Positions 24,665 through 35,833 of a DNA stretch of 64,000 bases are shown here, piece by piece. The notes beneath the pieces were generated by a model, which was not told the origin of the DNA, did not search any database, and saw nothing but the letters and a program-made list of their open reading frames with translations. How positions within the stretch are numbered: the first letter of the stretch is position 1; each line of letters opens with the position of its first letter. The DNA is taken from assembly GCA_000181795.3 (NCBI GenBank), contig CM012954.1:1392345-1456344 (forward strand), given 5' to 3'. This DNA is from Trichinella spiralis (Eukaryota; Nematoda; Enoplea; Trichinellida; Trichinellidae). The position numbers and the translations under genes were made by a program.

Positions 24665-26560
24665 GATGTTGGTGAGCATGAGTCGAGTGCAGAATATGCA
24701 CGGTCGATTGGCAGATTCTTCGAAGAGCAGAAGTCAGCAATTTGTACCTTGCACCCGGATTTCAGCCCATGTTGGACAACTGTTACGTGAACATTTGGAC
24801 CAAGGTCGTTTGGAGTTCGTCACGTCGGTTCAATTGCGTCTAGCGCTTGGAGAGACGGCCTGTTTCCGTGTACATGTACGTGACGACCACCGGACGGCGA
24901 TCGACCACAACTCCACTGAATTGAGCCGACAAAATTCGACCAAAGTCATCCTGTCGACTGTTTACGCTGTGGAATATTTAAATTTGGTCCACGTGCATCC
25001 GATTCGGCAGCAGTATCTGTTCGCCGTGCCGACCATCAACTCGGTTTGCGTGTGCGATTGCGCCGGCGGCGAGGATCACTGTCGTCCTGGTCACCAGTAC
25101 AACAACTGCACTGCGGATACGTTGTGCGTGACCAGTTATCACGCCCATCAAAAGCCGGTCGGATGTCCGTCTGGTGCGGAGGCGGATCTGTGCTGTCAGA
25201 TATCCGTGAAACCGTACCGAAATTGGATATTCAGAGCTTTGTACATTGGTCAGCCGACCACCGTGGCCAAGTTCGCTTACAGACGATACTCGATCAACAA
25301 CAACAATGATCAAACTTGGACCCTTGAAGTGGAACAACATTTGACGGTAAGCTGCCAAATGACAAGTGTCTGACTCAGTCGTTCAATTTAGAAGTAAATT
25401 AACTAACTATATGCTAATTTAAAAAGAAAATTTTTTTTCAGGTGACCCTAAACGAGCAGTCTGATTTCAACATCGCCACCGACAGTTTGCATTTCAGTTT
25501 GAACGGCGGCTTGCCGCATTGGCAACTGAAAGAAGGAATGTACTTTCATCGTCAACTTCAAGCTCCGCAACAAAATGCGAATGAAAAGCAACGAGCTAAT
25601 GACGACGACGACGACAAGCTACACGTTGGCGTTCCCTTGAACGAACCTGACGAGTGGGATCCGAACAAATTGGGATGGCTGCGATTGGAAAATGGTCACT
25701 GGATAGCGCATCATGGTCATCTGCAATTGCCGACTTTGCAGCACGTACAAGTGGACGATTGTAAACGGCAAATTTACACGGTCGACTACAACGCCAGACA
25801 CTCGGGCGGTGTTGGTCAGCCAAATTTTGGTACTTCTGTCCAAGAAAACGAACCTTGGATCCGAAGAGTACGTTCCCAATTGAACAGTGTAGAAATCGAG
25901 CACCGCCGTTCGCCGACAGTAGATGTGCAAGTTCAGATCAACGGAACACAGTTCGCGAACGTGTCCGTTTCGCACAGGGATTCGGTGCTTTCGGATTTTG
26001 AGGCTAGTATTGTTGTCGACTCAACCAACAATCGTTACTTGAATCTGACCCTGCACAACGCCCGCGGCATGTTGCTGGGCACCGTCTACACGGACGAAAG
26101 CAGCCAGACTGCCGAACTGGCGTTCAGCCTGCGAGCAACTGAGCAAAGTGACAATTCTGGCACCGTGCATACAGTTCGTCTCGCACTGCCCCCGGAGGTG
26201 AACGGAACTCGTCGGGTTTGCTTGGAGGTGAACCCCGAAACGAGCGTGTGCCGTACAGCGAACTATGTCGTTCAACCGACGCTGAAACAGCCTGCTCTGG
26301 CGATGGCCAGCTGGGCCGTAAAACAAGGAGAATGTGAAAATTGCAACCAAATCACGCTGCAAAGTATCGGCAAATATCTGAATCCGTTGCAATGGTTCGA
26401 CGGAATCGGAGACGTGTCCGAAATGATTGCCGTAGCCATCGAGTCACTGTTTTCCATATTGGTCATTTTGGTGTTGCTTTGTCTCTGTCGCAGATTTGCT
26501 TGGCCAATACTGCGTCTGGCGATCCATCCAGTTGGCAAAAGCAAATCATCTGGCATCTGA
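24665..26560 (+). CDS. eff-1/aff-1: EFF-1/AFF-1 family cell-cell fusion protein (fusexin)
   Basis: A type I membrane glycoprotein of the family whose members fuse somatic cells in nematodes; they share the three-domain class II fusogen fold. Two exons (24665-25346 and 25442-26560, 95 bp intron) join in phase at HLT|VTLNEQSDF and give about 600 residues. The diagnostic cysteine cluster reads CVCDCAGGEDHC, then NNCTADTLCVTSYHAHQ, GCPSGAEADLCCQISVKPY. Further on are several N-x-S/T sites, a membrane-proximal YLNPLQWFDGIGD, one transmembrane helix (about ESLFSILVILVLLCLC) and a short basic tail. C. elegans EFF-1 is of similar length. Whether this is the EFF-1 or the AFF-1 branch cannot be settled by eye. 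The start lies upstream; the N-terminal 40 or so codons have two competing frames. No other fusogen gene is seen nearby. Confidence 0.9.
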
Positions 26561-27149
26561 TTTGAAAAAGCTTCAAACAACAGCCACACCCCCACACACC
26601 CTGCTTGTTGTATCCAGCACCACCAGTGTCCCGGCAAAGGGAAATCAGTGGGACTGACACCGTTGTTGCTTTGTGTGTTTTTTGTGCTTCGATTAGAAAT
26701 TAATGGAAGTGACAAAAAAAAATTAAAATTCATCTGCTCATTCAATGAATCTATTCATTCCGACTTGAAAAATCTGCATTTGAAAAATTCACTAAAAACC
26801 CTGTGCATTTTCATCACAAAGCTTCTTGTTCCGCTTCAGTAGAACAAATGAAAAGATGAAATTTTGTTCTTCTCCCTCCCTATCTGCAGAATGTCGATCT
26901 ATTGTTGCCGAAATAATTCGAAAATTTGTGGAAAAACAAAATTTGAAAAATTAAAAAAATAGAAATCAACCCTGTATGGAAAAAGGTTACGCTTTAAAAG
27001 GGGAACAATGAGAACAAATTTTCGACGAGCCAACTTTGATGAACATTTTCAAATACAATCAACAACATCAGCAGCAGCAAAATGTGATTATCAGAAGAAC
27101 AATGGCAAAGCCAACCAACGCCTATTCTATCGTTATTACACACTCACAT

Positions 27150-27180
<31 letters not shown>

Positions 27181-27186
27181 ACAGAC
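26561..27186. other. 3' region of the fusogen gene
   Basis: This is AT-rich sequence with a (TA)n run at about 27158-27180. It should contain the 3' untranslated region of the fusogen gene and perhaps the 3' end of the minus-strand coding islands beyond. No further gene is recognised. Confidence 0.5.
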
Positions 27187-30164
27187 ATTGAAGATTTTGT
27201 GCAAGTGCGCGACTGAATCATCAACGTCACTGTAAATTTTCAGCACTGCTAAAGGAGCTCTTTTGATTGCTGATAGAGAGAAAAAAATTTAAATTAAAAA
27301 AAGCCGAAAAACACTACTTGAAGACGACAGACTAACCGTTACAGGAACTCTATCTCTCTGTATGTTCGGTTTCGATGAAGTTTTGCTAATATTACTATTA
27401 ATAAATATTTACGTTTGAAATTTTATCCCAAATAACAGAATTCAATATTTCACTCACACAATAATACAATAACAAAAAAATTACATCTACTTACTGAATT
27501 GGTTGGCTTGCTTGAAGTTGGAAAAGATTGATTTTGCATGTCCAAATGGAAGAGGAGAACAACACTTTCGCTCTGTTGTACAGTATAAAATTACCATCGA
27601 CGAACATTATGTTGTTTGTGTGTTTTTTCCTCTTTCTCTCAAATCATCTTTAAAATTCCGATATTCTTTTTTGGTAAACAAGGAAAGCTCAATTTCTCAT
27701 CAGCCGTTGTTGATCAGAAAAGCAAGCAAGTAGCCGGATAAATGAACTAAAAAAGAAAACAGGCAAAAATTAAAAAATTTACATACATACGGGAAAAAAT
27801 GATCCATTTTTTGCACCATGCGTTTTATTATATATGTATATATTTTTCTATTCTTGCAACTAAATACATGCAGATGAAGACAAATTTCAGTCGAACAACA
27901 AAACGAACTATTATTTCCAAATACCACATCACCTATGCACACAATCAATTCTCCTAGTCCAGCTTCCATTAAAAAATCAATTTCCGCGTCTGAATAAGTA
28001 AAAGTCGCCAGCCAGCAGCCAGCTAGCTGGAGTTCAGAGGAACAATTTCAATTTTCCACTCTGCATTTTGCTGCACACGTTTGTCTAATAATAAATATAC
28101 ATACACTGCTTTTGTTAACATCGTTATATTCTGCTACGATGGGTCCTCCAACTTTACAAAGGCATGCTTTTGAGCATAAATTGAAAAAGCACAAATTAAA
28201 TAACAATAATAATAATAAAATAAAAATTTCCTTTTCTCTAATAGTCTAGCTTATGATTTAATTAATCTTTTTGAATGGAAATAAAACTGCCTTAATTTCA
28301 AGTTCAAAAATATGCGTGTATGTATGTATGTATGTATGTATGTATGCGTCTTTTATGAGAATAAAAAAACAAATGCCTTTTGTTCAAATGAATATTACTT
28401 GTAATTGAATTGAAAGCGATTGTTTCAGCTGGTTTGTGTTTAAGAAAAGAAAAATAATACTAAAAATAACTAATCGCTCTATTTATTTTTGTCATTCATT
28501 ACATTCCTTCGAAAATAAATAAATAAATAAATATATATGGTCAAGAGAAGTTGAGACGATTTTTATAAATCAACATTGTTCACATGCATCGCCGTCCTCG
28601 TCGGCATGCTAAATGCTATGATGCATTGAAGAATAAATGATAATTCCATCGAACGCATGTTATACACAACCTTTCCAGCCAACGAGAGAAAAAAAAGAGC
28701 AAGTGTCATTGAATAAATTACTAAAACGGAATTTTGAGCAAAAGCGTTTCTGCCAAAAGATGACAAAATATCCATAATGGTTTAATGTCAGTCATAAAGG
28801 GAAAAAAGAAGAAGGGAAAAAACATGAGAGGAATTTTTTGTTCAATTCAGAAATACAGAAGAAAAAATAATAAAAAAACCATGAGACGACGATAATTTCG
28901 ACAAGAAATGCAGAGCAAACAAACAGTGCGTGTCTGTGCAGACCAGGCACGACGAGCAAGCTAACCAGCCAGCCAGCCAGCCAGCCAGCTGCTAGTCAGC
29001 TAGCTGTTCAGTTATCGATCATCATCATCAATCCAAAGCAGACGCAGTGAAGAAATAAATGTTGCAACGCTTTTTCGTCGTCTGCTGTGAAAAAGAAGCC
29101 GCTGACGTTGCTCACATTTTATAAACGCATATCACATACACAATCAACTGCACCAGAATGGAGAAACAAAATTGTTTTAAAATTAAAAAAAAAGGCATAC
29201 ATTTTTCTCACTTGTCTAATATGAATATGGTCTAATTTTCAATTTTGCTCGTCACTGTCCGATGTTCGACTACAACAATATCAATAAGATGCGGAAAAAA
29301 TTCACCACTTGATCACGAGAATAAAAATGAATGAAATACCAAATATCAAGGAGGAATACCGTATCAAGGTGATTGGAAAATGTTTCTTTTTTGTTTTTTT
29401 GTTCGTCAGTTCATTTTTGTGATCACTTTTAATTAATCAAAGTGAAAAATCACTCTTCTCTCAGCACACCATCACCAAATGAGCAGCAGCTTTGAAAAGC
29501 ACGTGAAAAGAATATTTATATATTTTTTATTTGCTACCTGCCTCCTGCCTGTGCTCTTTCTCCCCCTCTCTCTCGCTTCCTCTCCTATTCACCAGCAGCT
29601 CAGCTACTACCACTACTACTACTACTCTTTCTCCTCCTCCTCCTCCTCTTTGCTGCTTCAGCTTTTCAAAAACGTCTTGCTTCAATGGTGATGCATCTTT
29701 TCAAACACATTTCCCATCTTATTTACCAAAAGCATGTGATTATATATTTTTATTCTGTTTTTCAATTTACACTACTCTCTTCTGTGCGCGTGTCAGTGCA
29801 AATCTTAATCTATTGCATCATGTTATGATGAAATTGATTTCAGAAAAATGTGAAAATATTTTCTCTAACCGGCCAGGCCACTTTTGAAAACCGATTCAAC
29901 TCAGCCAGCTTTATTATAACCAAGCCATGAAGATTAATTGGCTCAGAATAAATAATTTGACCAACAATCTCCCACCTTGTTGTTGGAATAACAATCCATC
30001 TTCACTAGTATGGCAGAGAGCAGAAAGAGAAAGAGAGGATGCATGAACGTCGCCGGTCCATCTGGAAAAAGCAGGTCATTCACGGGACACGGTCCAGTCA
30101 CGGTTACGCTCCGAATGTTACAATACAGCCCACATAGCATAAGCAAACTGTAAACAACGTGCAG
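27187..30164 (-). CDS. Uncharacterised minus-strand coding islands, possibly one gene
   Basis: Four segments look like coding exons by splice context and residue pattern, but I cannot name the product. They are 30044-30164 (acceptor then LHVVYSLLMLCGLY and VNDLLFPDGPA), 27933-27989 (AEIDFLMEAGLGELIVCI), 27495-27572 (PLPFGHAKSIFSNFKQANQF, donor CA|GTAAGT) and 27187-27269 (IKRAPLAVLKIYSDVDDSV). The last three chain in phase if the 27933 donor GTGATG is used. A longer reading of the second exon to 27868 (GDVVFGNNSSFCCSTEIC) is also open but does not chain. The first segment may belong to another gene. The 28-30 kb gap is mostly repeats; a short frame at 28563-28775 is unconvincing. Confidence 0.3.
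28317..28346. repeat. (GTAT)n microsatellite
   Basis: About seven GTAT units, the first and last slightly degenerate (GTGTA, GTATGC). Confidence 0.93.
28965..28989. repeat. (CCAG)n microsatellite
   Basis: Six CCAG units followed by a degenerate CTAG-type tail. A shorter CCAG array recurs near 36497-36520. Confidence 0.93.
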
Positions 30165-30539
30165 CTGAGAAAAATGAAAAACACCACTGCTATCAATTTT
30201 GAATGAACATGTAAAGAAAATTATCAGAAATACAAACACGCGTAGATAGATAGATGCACACGCCCACACACGTATGGAGATATACATCTCTACACTTATA
30301 AATAGAGAAAAAAGAAAAAAATTGTATAGCTATATATATATTATATACATATGCACAGATATCCATCCACCCACCCATTCGAAAAGATTTCAGCAACACA
30401 ACAGAGAGATTTCATCGAGAATAGACAGACAGATATATCCTATCGAAAAGAAAGAAAGATAGATAGATAGAAAAATAAATAACAATTCAGCAAACAATAT
30501 TGTTGGCCATCCTGTGAACACCTATTAGACCTTTTTCAG

Positions 30540-30812
30540 CCAATCACAGAGCGCGAAACGTTGCAGCATCAAATTCGACTACTTTGCAAATTTGAACCAA
30601 TCAAACGAATCGCCCGCGCCACAATTCTTGCGACGGTCGCGATTCGTTCAAGTCTCCATCAAAAAAGTCCCAACCGTCAACAAAGACGGCGGTGCACACA
30701 AACGACGAAGCTGGCGTCAACACGTCGTCCACATTCTTGACTTCGTCTTGGACTTGATTTTCAGAACCTACATCCAATGCTGGAACGACCTCGCAACTAA
30801 TGCTAAGCTAAG
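30540..30812 (+). CDS. Internal coding exon of an unidentified gene, weakly PXA-like
   Basis: A textbook acceptor (pyrimidine tract, CAG at 30537-30539) opens a 273-base frame. It has strong C-ending codon bias and closes at a perfect donor AAG|GTAAGT. It reads RFVQVSIKKVPTVNKDGG and HILDFVLDLIFRTYIQCWND. The second motif, a helix ending in aromatic-x-x-x-W, recalls the start of the PXA domain of sorting nexins 13/14/19/25, but that is a weak resemblance. Neighbouring exons were not found on the plus strand up to 38.9 kb, where introns would have to be long. The reverse frame is also open, but without splice sites. Confidence 0.42.
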
Positions 30813-31243
30813 GTAAGTTTTTTTTCTTTAATTTATATCTTTAATTTGAAAAAGAAAATTTATTCACACATTCACACACCCATATATATATATATATTTG
30901 TAATGGCCGACTATTCTCCTCAGCCTGATATCAAATCAAGAACTATTGAAAAAGAACAAGAAAAGAATTCACGATTAATTAATTTGATTAATTAAAATTA
31001 CGAAACATTGAGAACAATTGTTGTACAAGTGTAGAAAAATACCTTCACTGTATTTTTAATGTAAGCTTATATTAATCTTTTTCAAATAATTCCATCTGTT
31101 GAGATTTGACAATAAATTCGACCCGTATGCATAGTAGATGCAAAATTTTCACGACAGTTCGTCGAGTTGGAACGAAATCAACATATTTCAGAAATGACAG
31201 TCACCAAGGCAAGGCATGTGTAGACAGATAAATAGGCAGACAA

Positions 31244-31268
31244 CAGACAGACAGACAGACAGACAGAC
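31244..31268. repeat. (CAGA)n microsatellite
   Basis: Six perfect CAGA units, flanked by related degenerate copies. Confidence 0.93.
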
Positions 31269-33722
31269 GGGCAGGCTAGTTCCACCACTGATTTCCACGA
31301 TGACCCAATTAGACAAGCTTCGTATACTGGGGGCTCAAATTAGTAAGCTTGCCAAATGAAATATATAACATAGTAATAATAACAACAAATTATTCATTCT
31401 TGCGTGACTTTCTCTCTCTCTCTCTTTCCTCCCAACTTCCTTTCACATAATAATTCTATTCTTATACATATATATCACACTTGATCTTCGTTTCACATCG
31501 TGCATTTTTACAGAGCCATAATCATTTATATTAAGATAAATATAAAATAGGTTAATGAAAAAGCATTGCCGCAAGTTGTCATTCTTTTGTCAGCTGTTGG
31601 TTGGTTTGATGCATATTTTTATTAATAAGTAATTGCTTTTACGAAACATCATTTGGTGAAAATGTTGATTTCGCAATTTCGTCAAGGGGAGCAGCGACCG
31701 ACCGACGGTCAGTCAGACGGATAGATGGTGATGATGGACGGACGGATGGATATCATTTGTAAGCTGACTTCACGAAATTTTCCAACCGTTTCTAGCCTCC
31801 TTGAGACTTTGAGCAGCTAGACAAAAAACAACAACAACCGCCAAAATGTGAAGAATTTTTCGTCGTCGAAAAATGTGGAGAAAATTGTTTGAAGAAATTG
31901 AAAAAGCAACTCGTTCGTTCGTCTATCGACGACCTTCGGCTACAAGAAGCCCGGAGGGGAAAATTGGAAAGAGAGAGAGAGAGAAAAAAAATTTCTTTTT
32001 TCCTTTCAGACATGCACAACTTTGTCCAAATGCAAAGTGAACGACAAATAGCAGACGAAAGAAAAAACAAACAAACAAGCAAATGCAACAACCGACGGTG
32101 AACTTTAACAACATCTTGTCCATAAATAGATTTTTTTTATCATGATAAAGCTTTGAAACGGACGAGATGAAAATCGCATTCTTATTCTGTCTTCATTCCC
32201 CCCTCCTCCCCTCATCAATTGAAGAATATGAAATAACATGCAAATTTCTAATACAAATACATACTGCTCCCCTCCTACCCCTCTTATTTCTTCCTACTTA
32301 GCTGTACATTGAAAATTGCTTTTCGTTGCATTTTTTGCTCTTTTTCAAAAACATGTTGATTCATTGTTCAAAAATCAATCCTGATGACCAAGAAAAAAAA
32401 AGATAAATGATACAAACTACCCGCCAGTGACAAGCACAGCAATTATTTCCTGCTTTCAATTGTAAACTTGACTAACAGCCAACTGACTCTCCGTACAGTC
32501 ATCATTAATGCAGATGTGCACAACTGACTGTACAAATGGTCGTCGTTCGTGAATGATTCAGAGAAGGTGAAAAAGGAAAAAAATTCCATTCCAAAAAGCC
32601 AGTAAACAAAAACGGCCGGTGTTGTTGACTTTTATAATAGTACAACAGTTTTGAAATGTCAGATGCTGAAAAGCAGATAAGCAGCAGATGACGTGTACGT
32701 TTTCACTGTTCTCTATATCAGAAAATTTAAACCAATAAAAAGAAAATGGGGGGGGGGGGAGAGAGATTGAAAAAAAAAGGGATTTTCACAATTGATTTCG
32801 TGCAATGAAAATGGCTGAAAAGCAGTTGAAATGTAATTTATTTTTTCCTTATTATAGCGGTAGTCTTTGATTTCAGCTTTTTCAATTATGCTCATCACAA
32901 CAACACCAACAACAACAACAATAAAGAACAGTGAGAAGAGAAGATGAAAAGAAAATTGGTTTGAATACTTCAACTTTGCAATTTTACCTACCTAACCTAC
33001 CTACCTACACACACACACACACATTCAGCCCACGTTCCCCACAACACGTATCTCTCTTCCAAGCAAGCAACATGCTGACAATTCTTCTTCCAATTCCCCC
33101 GAGGCTTAAAATTTTATATCACTTCTCAAGCGTCGTTCTACTTTGCAGAAAATAGCAGAGGAATAAGTAGCAAGACGAAAAAAACGAAAACGAAGAAAAA
33201 ATTTCCCTACAAAACTACACGCAATTTCAACTGTACGGTAAGTGATACACACAATCTTTTTACATTTATTGGCTTTCTTTTCAAACAACACATTGAACAT
33301 AAAAATCCTAACCAGGTCAAGCAAACGTCACGTTCAGAAGATGGAAAATATATATTGTATAAATAGAGATAAATGCAGAAACTGAATTTTTCATCCAATC
33401 TGTTAGGCATAAAAAAGTTTAATTTTTTTTGTTTCTAAATCAATTGCCAACGTTGAACATCATCGCGCAGATAGAGATGATGGTTCGTTTGGGATTTTTC
33501 CAATTCAATTTTGAAGATATTCCAAAATTCAAGTCATTCGATATGGTTAAATTTTCTGATCGATAAAATAATATCAAAAAATTATAATAATTTATTCATT
33601 TCCACCACTTTAGTTTAGTTGGAAGACAGTCTTGTTACCTGCTTTTCATTAGATCAGATCAGATTATACGGTATGTACGTGTGGGTTATTGTAGGTGGAA
33701 ATTGTTTCGAAATTTTGTTCCA

Positions 33723-33723
<1 letters not shown>

Positions 33724-33753
<30 letters not shown>
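33724..33753. repeat. (TTGA)n microsatellite
   Basis: Seven TTGA units. A separate pentanucleotide (AAACC) array lies 50 bases downstream at about 33801-33823. Confidence 0.93.
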
Positions 33754-35804
33754 TGAAAGTAAGATAAGGGAATTGTGAAATGTTGTCGTAGAAAAACAAA
33801 AACCAAACCAAACCAAACCAAACTAAACAGATCTTAGAATGTGAAAATTTTTTCAACTTATCTAAAAGCACCACAAACCAAGGACGCGTCAAACACTTGT
33901 GTTGTTGTCCTGGATGAATTTATTAGATCAGCTTTACGCAATAATAGTGGAGATGAGAGAAAAATGAAATTATCATTATTGTTCACCGTTCTAGCCGGTG
34001 TTTCGAGTGCTGTTGTCGCGCATATTCAAAAATTACAGTACCTGAGTGCGGCGACCGCAAATAATGCTCCAGCAGCTAGCTTCATGGCCTGCTTTTGTTT
34101 TTCGATGACGTGTCACATTCACCACTTCTATTTGCTGTGGTGTGTAGAATAGATAGTCGAAATAGTCGTTGGAAAGAAAACACACGAATGGTAAATTTAA
34201 GGAAAATGAACATTTATCTGTCGGTCTGTCTGTTATCGACCAGTGTACAGTAAGCTAGATATTAATTGACCGTTCTATATATATATTTTTTTCTCTCTCT
34301 CTCTCTCATTATCAGAATATCATCATTTTCACTGTCTCTCAATCTCTCTCACTCTCTCTGCTTGACTGACCCTGGTTGGATTGTTCTGTCATCCAGGCTA
34401 TTTATTTCCAGTTTCTACTATCTGCTGCATGCTATCTCTATCTGCTACTGTACTACTAGTAGTAATGATCGCAGTTTCACCACCAGTTACCAGTTTCAAC
34501 TTGCGTGCACAAAATTTCTGAACTGCACATGAAATGTGATAATTTTTCCCAAATCAAATGATGCAATCTATCTTGCAAAGAACAAAAAAAGAGGATAATT
34601 TTAAAATTCTGACGCAGAGAATGCAATAGGACGCGTTTGCACAGTTGCAAAAATATTCTCTAACCAGCTAACTCTATATACTACACTACTAAACAAGGGA
34701 AAATGGAAAAAGAAAATATTTAAAGATTTTATCTCGTTGGCATTTGTACGCGTGTGACGTGGTTGTTGTTGTTGTTCACCAACGCCGGTTTTTAAGCCAA
34801 CTAGCAAATTTCCAACTCATACAACAAAAATGATGATAAGAACGTTCGTCAAATCGTCATTGTGGGGGTTGTTTTTGAATTTGTAAATTATGCAAATATC
34901 GAATCGAATTTCCCCATTCAACAGTGTAAAAGTTTCAAATTCCACCACTGCGGCACGAGTTGAGTTGAAAAGCATCGCATGCCTTGCACGGACGCGTACA
35001 ATAATGACGAATATTTCAGAAAAAGAAACAAAACAAATTTAAAAGTTTACCCCTCCTATTCCAATCTGCTTGCAGTGATGATCTTTCCTCCACAATGTGT
35101 AAAAAAATATGCGATGAGATAATACATGTGTGGCAAAAACAAATATTGCCAATATGCGTGCACATGTAATAAATAAAAAGCAATGGAAGAAAAAGCATGC
35201 GCTTGCTGATTGATTATATATACATATATATATATTGTGTTCAATCATCGAATGACGATGACAAGTTGTTGTTCTATTACTGGGGTAGAAATCAAGCCAA
35301 ACTTAGCCGTTTTACAAACTACATCAAAATTGGACAATTAAGTCAGTTGTTATAGTAAAAATACAAACATAACAAAATGGGCTTTTTGTTGACTGAATCA
35401 AATGACGTCAATTAATATCATTCGATTGTCAAAATTAACTAATAAATTGTGAAAAAAAATATGTAAAAAAATAAGCTTAAAAAATTAATCTGAGCTCCAT
35501 TTATTATTAATAATTATTTTTAAATATTGGTCTAACTATTAAATAAACGATGGTGGATTTTATTGTTGTAAACGGGAAAAGTGGAATGGATACTGTTGAG
35601 AAGAATTAATTGAAATATCGCTGCTTTCCACCTGAAAATGACGAACAAGCAAATATTGTGCGCAAAATGACGCTATACGCTGTACTAGAAGACTTGATTG
35701 TCAAAATCACTGACTGACTCACGCAGGCAGGCAAGCAAGCACGCGCGCACGTACAGTCAGCACGGTTCAACATTAGCTAATTTATGCACAGTTATGATGA
35801 AGAA

Positions 35805-35833
35805 AACAACAACAACAACAACAACAACAACAA
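35805..35833. repeat. (AAC)n microsatellite
   Basis: Nearly ten AAC units; the poly-Thr frame reading through it is an artefact of the repeat. Confidence 0.93.

Noticed and set aside
27868-27989. GDVVFGNNSSFCCSTEIC resembling the glutaminase part of NAD synthetase
   Set aside because: Only the G-D/S-E-I-C spacing is similar; flanking residues and neighbouring islands do not fit that enzyme, and the longer reading does not chain in phase.
30536-30600. Two CCAAT boxes as a promoter near 30.55 kb
   Set aside because: The first overlaps a splice acceptor and the second lies inside the open exon 30540-30812, so they are better explained as exon sequence.
32749-32759. Poly-G run as a possible G-quadruplex
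   Set aside because: It is a single homopolymer without the four G-tracts separated by loops that a quadruplex motif needs.
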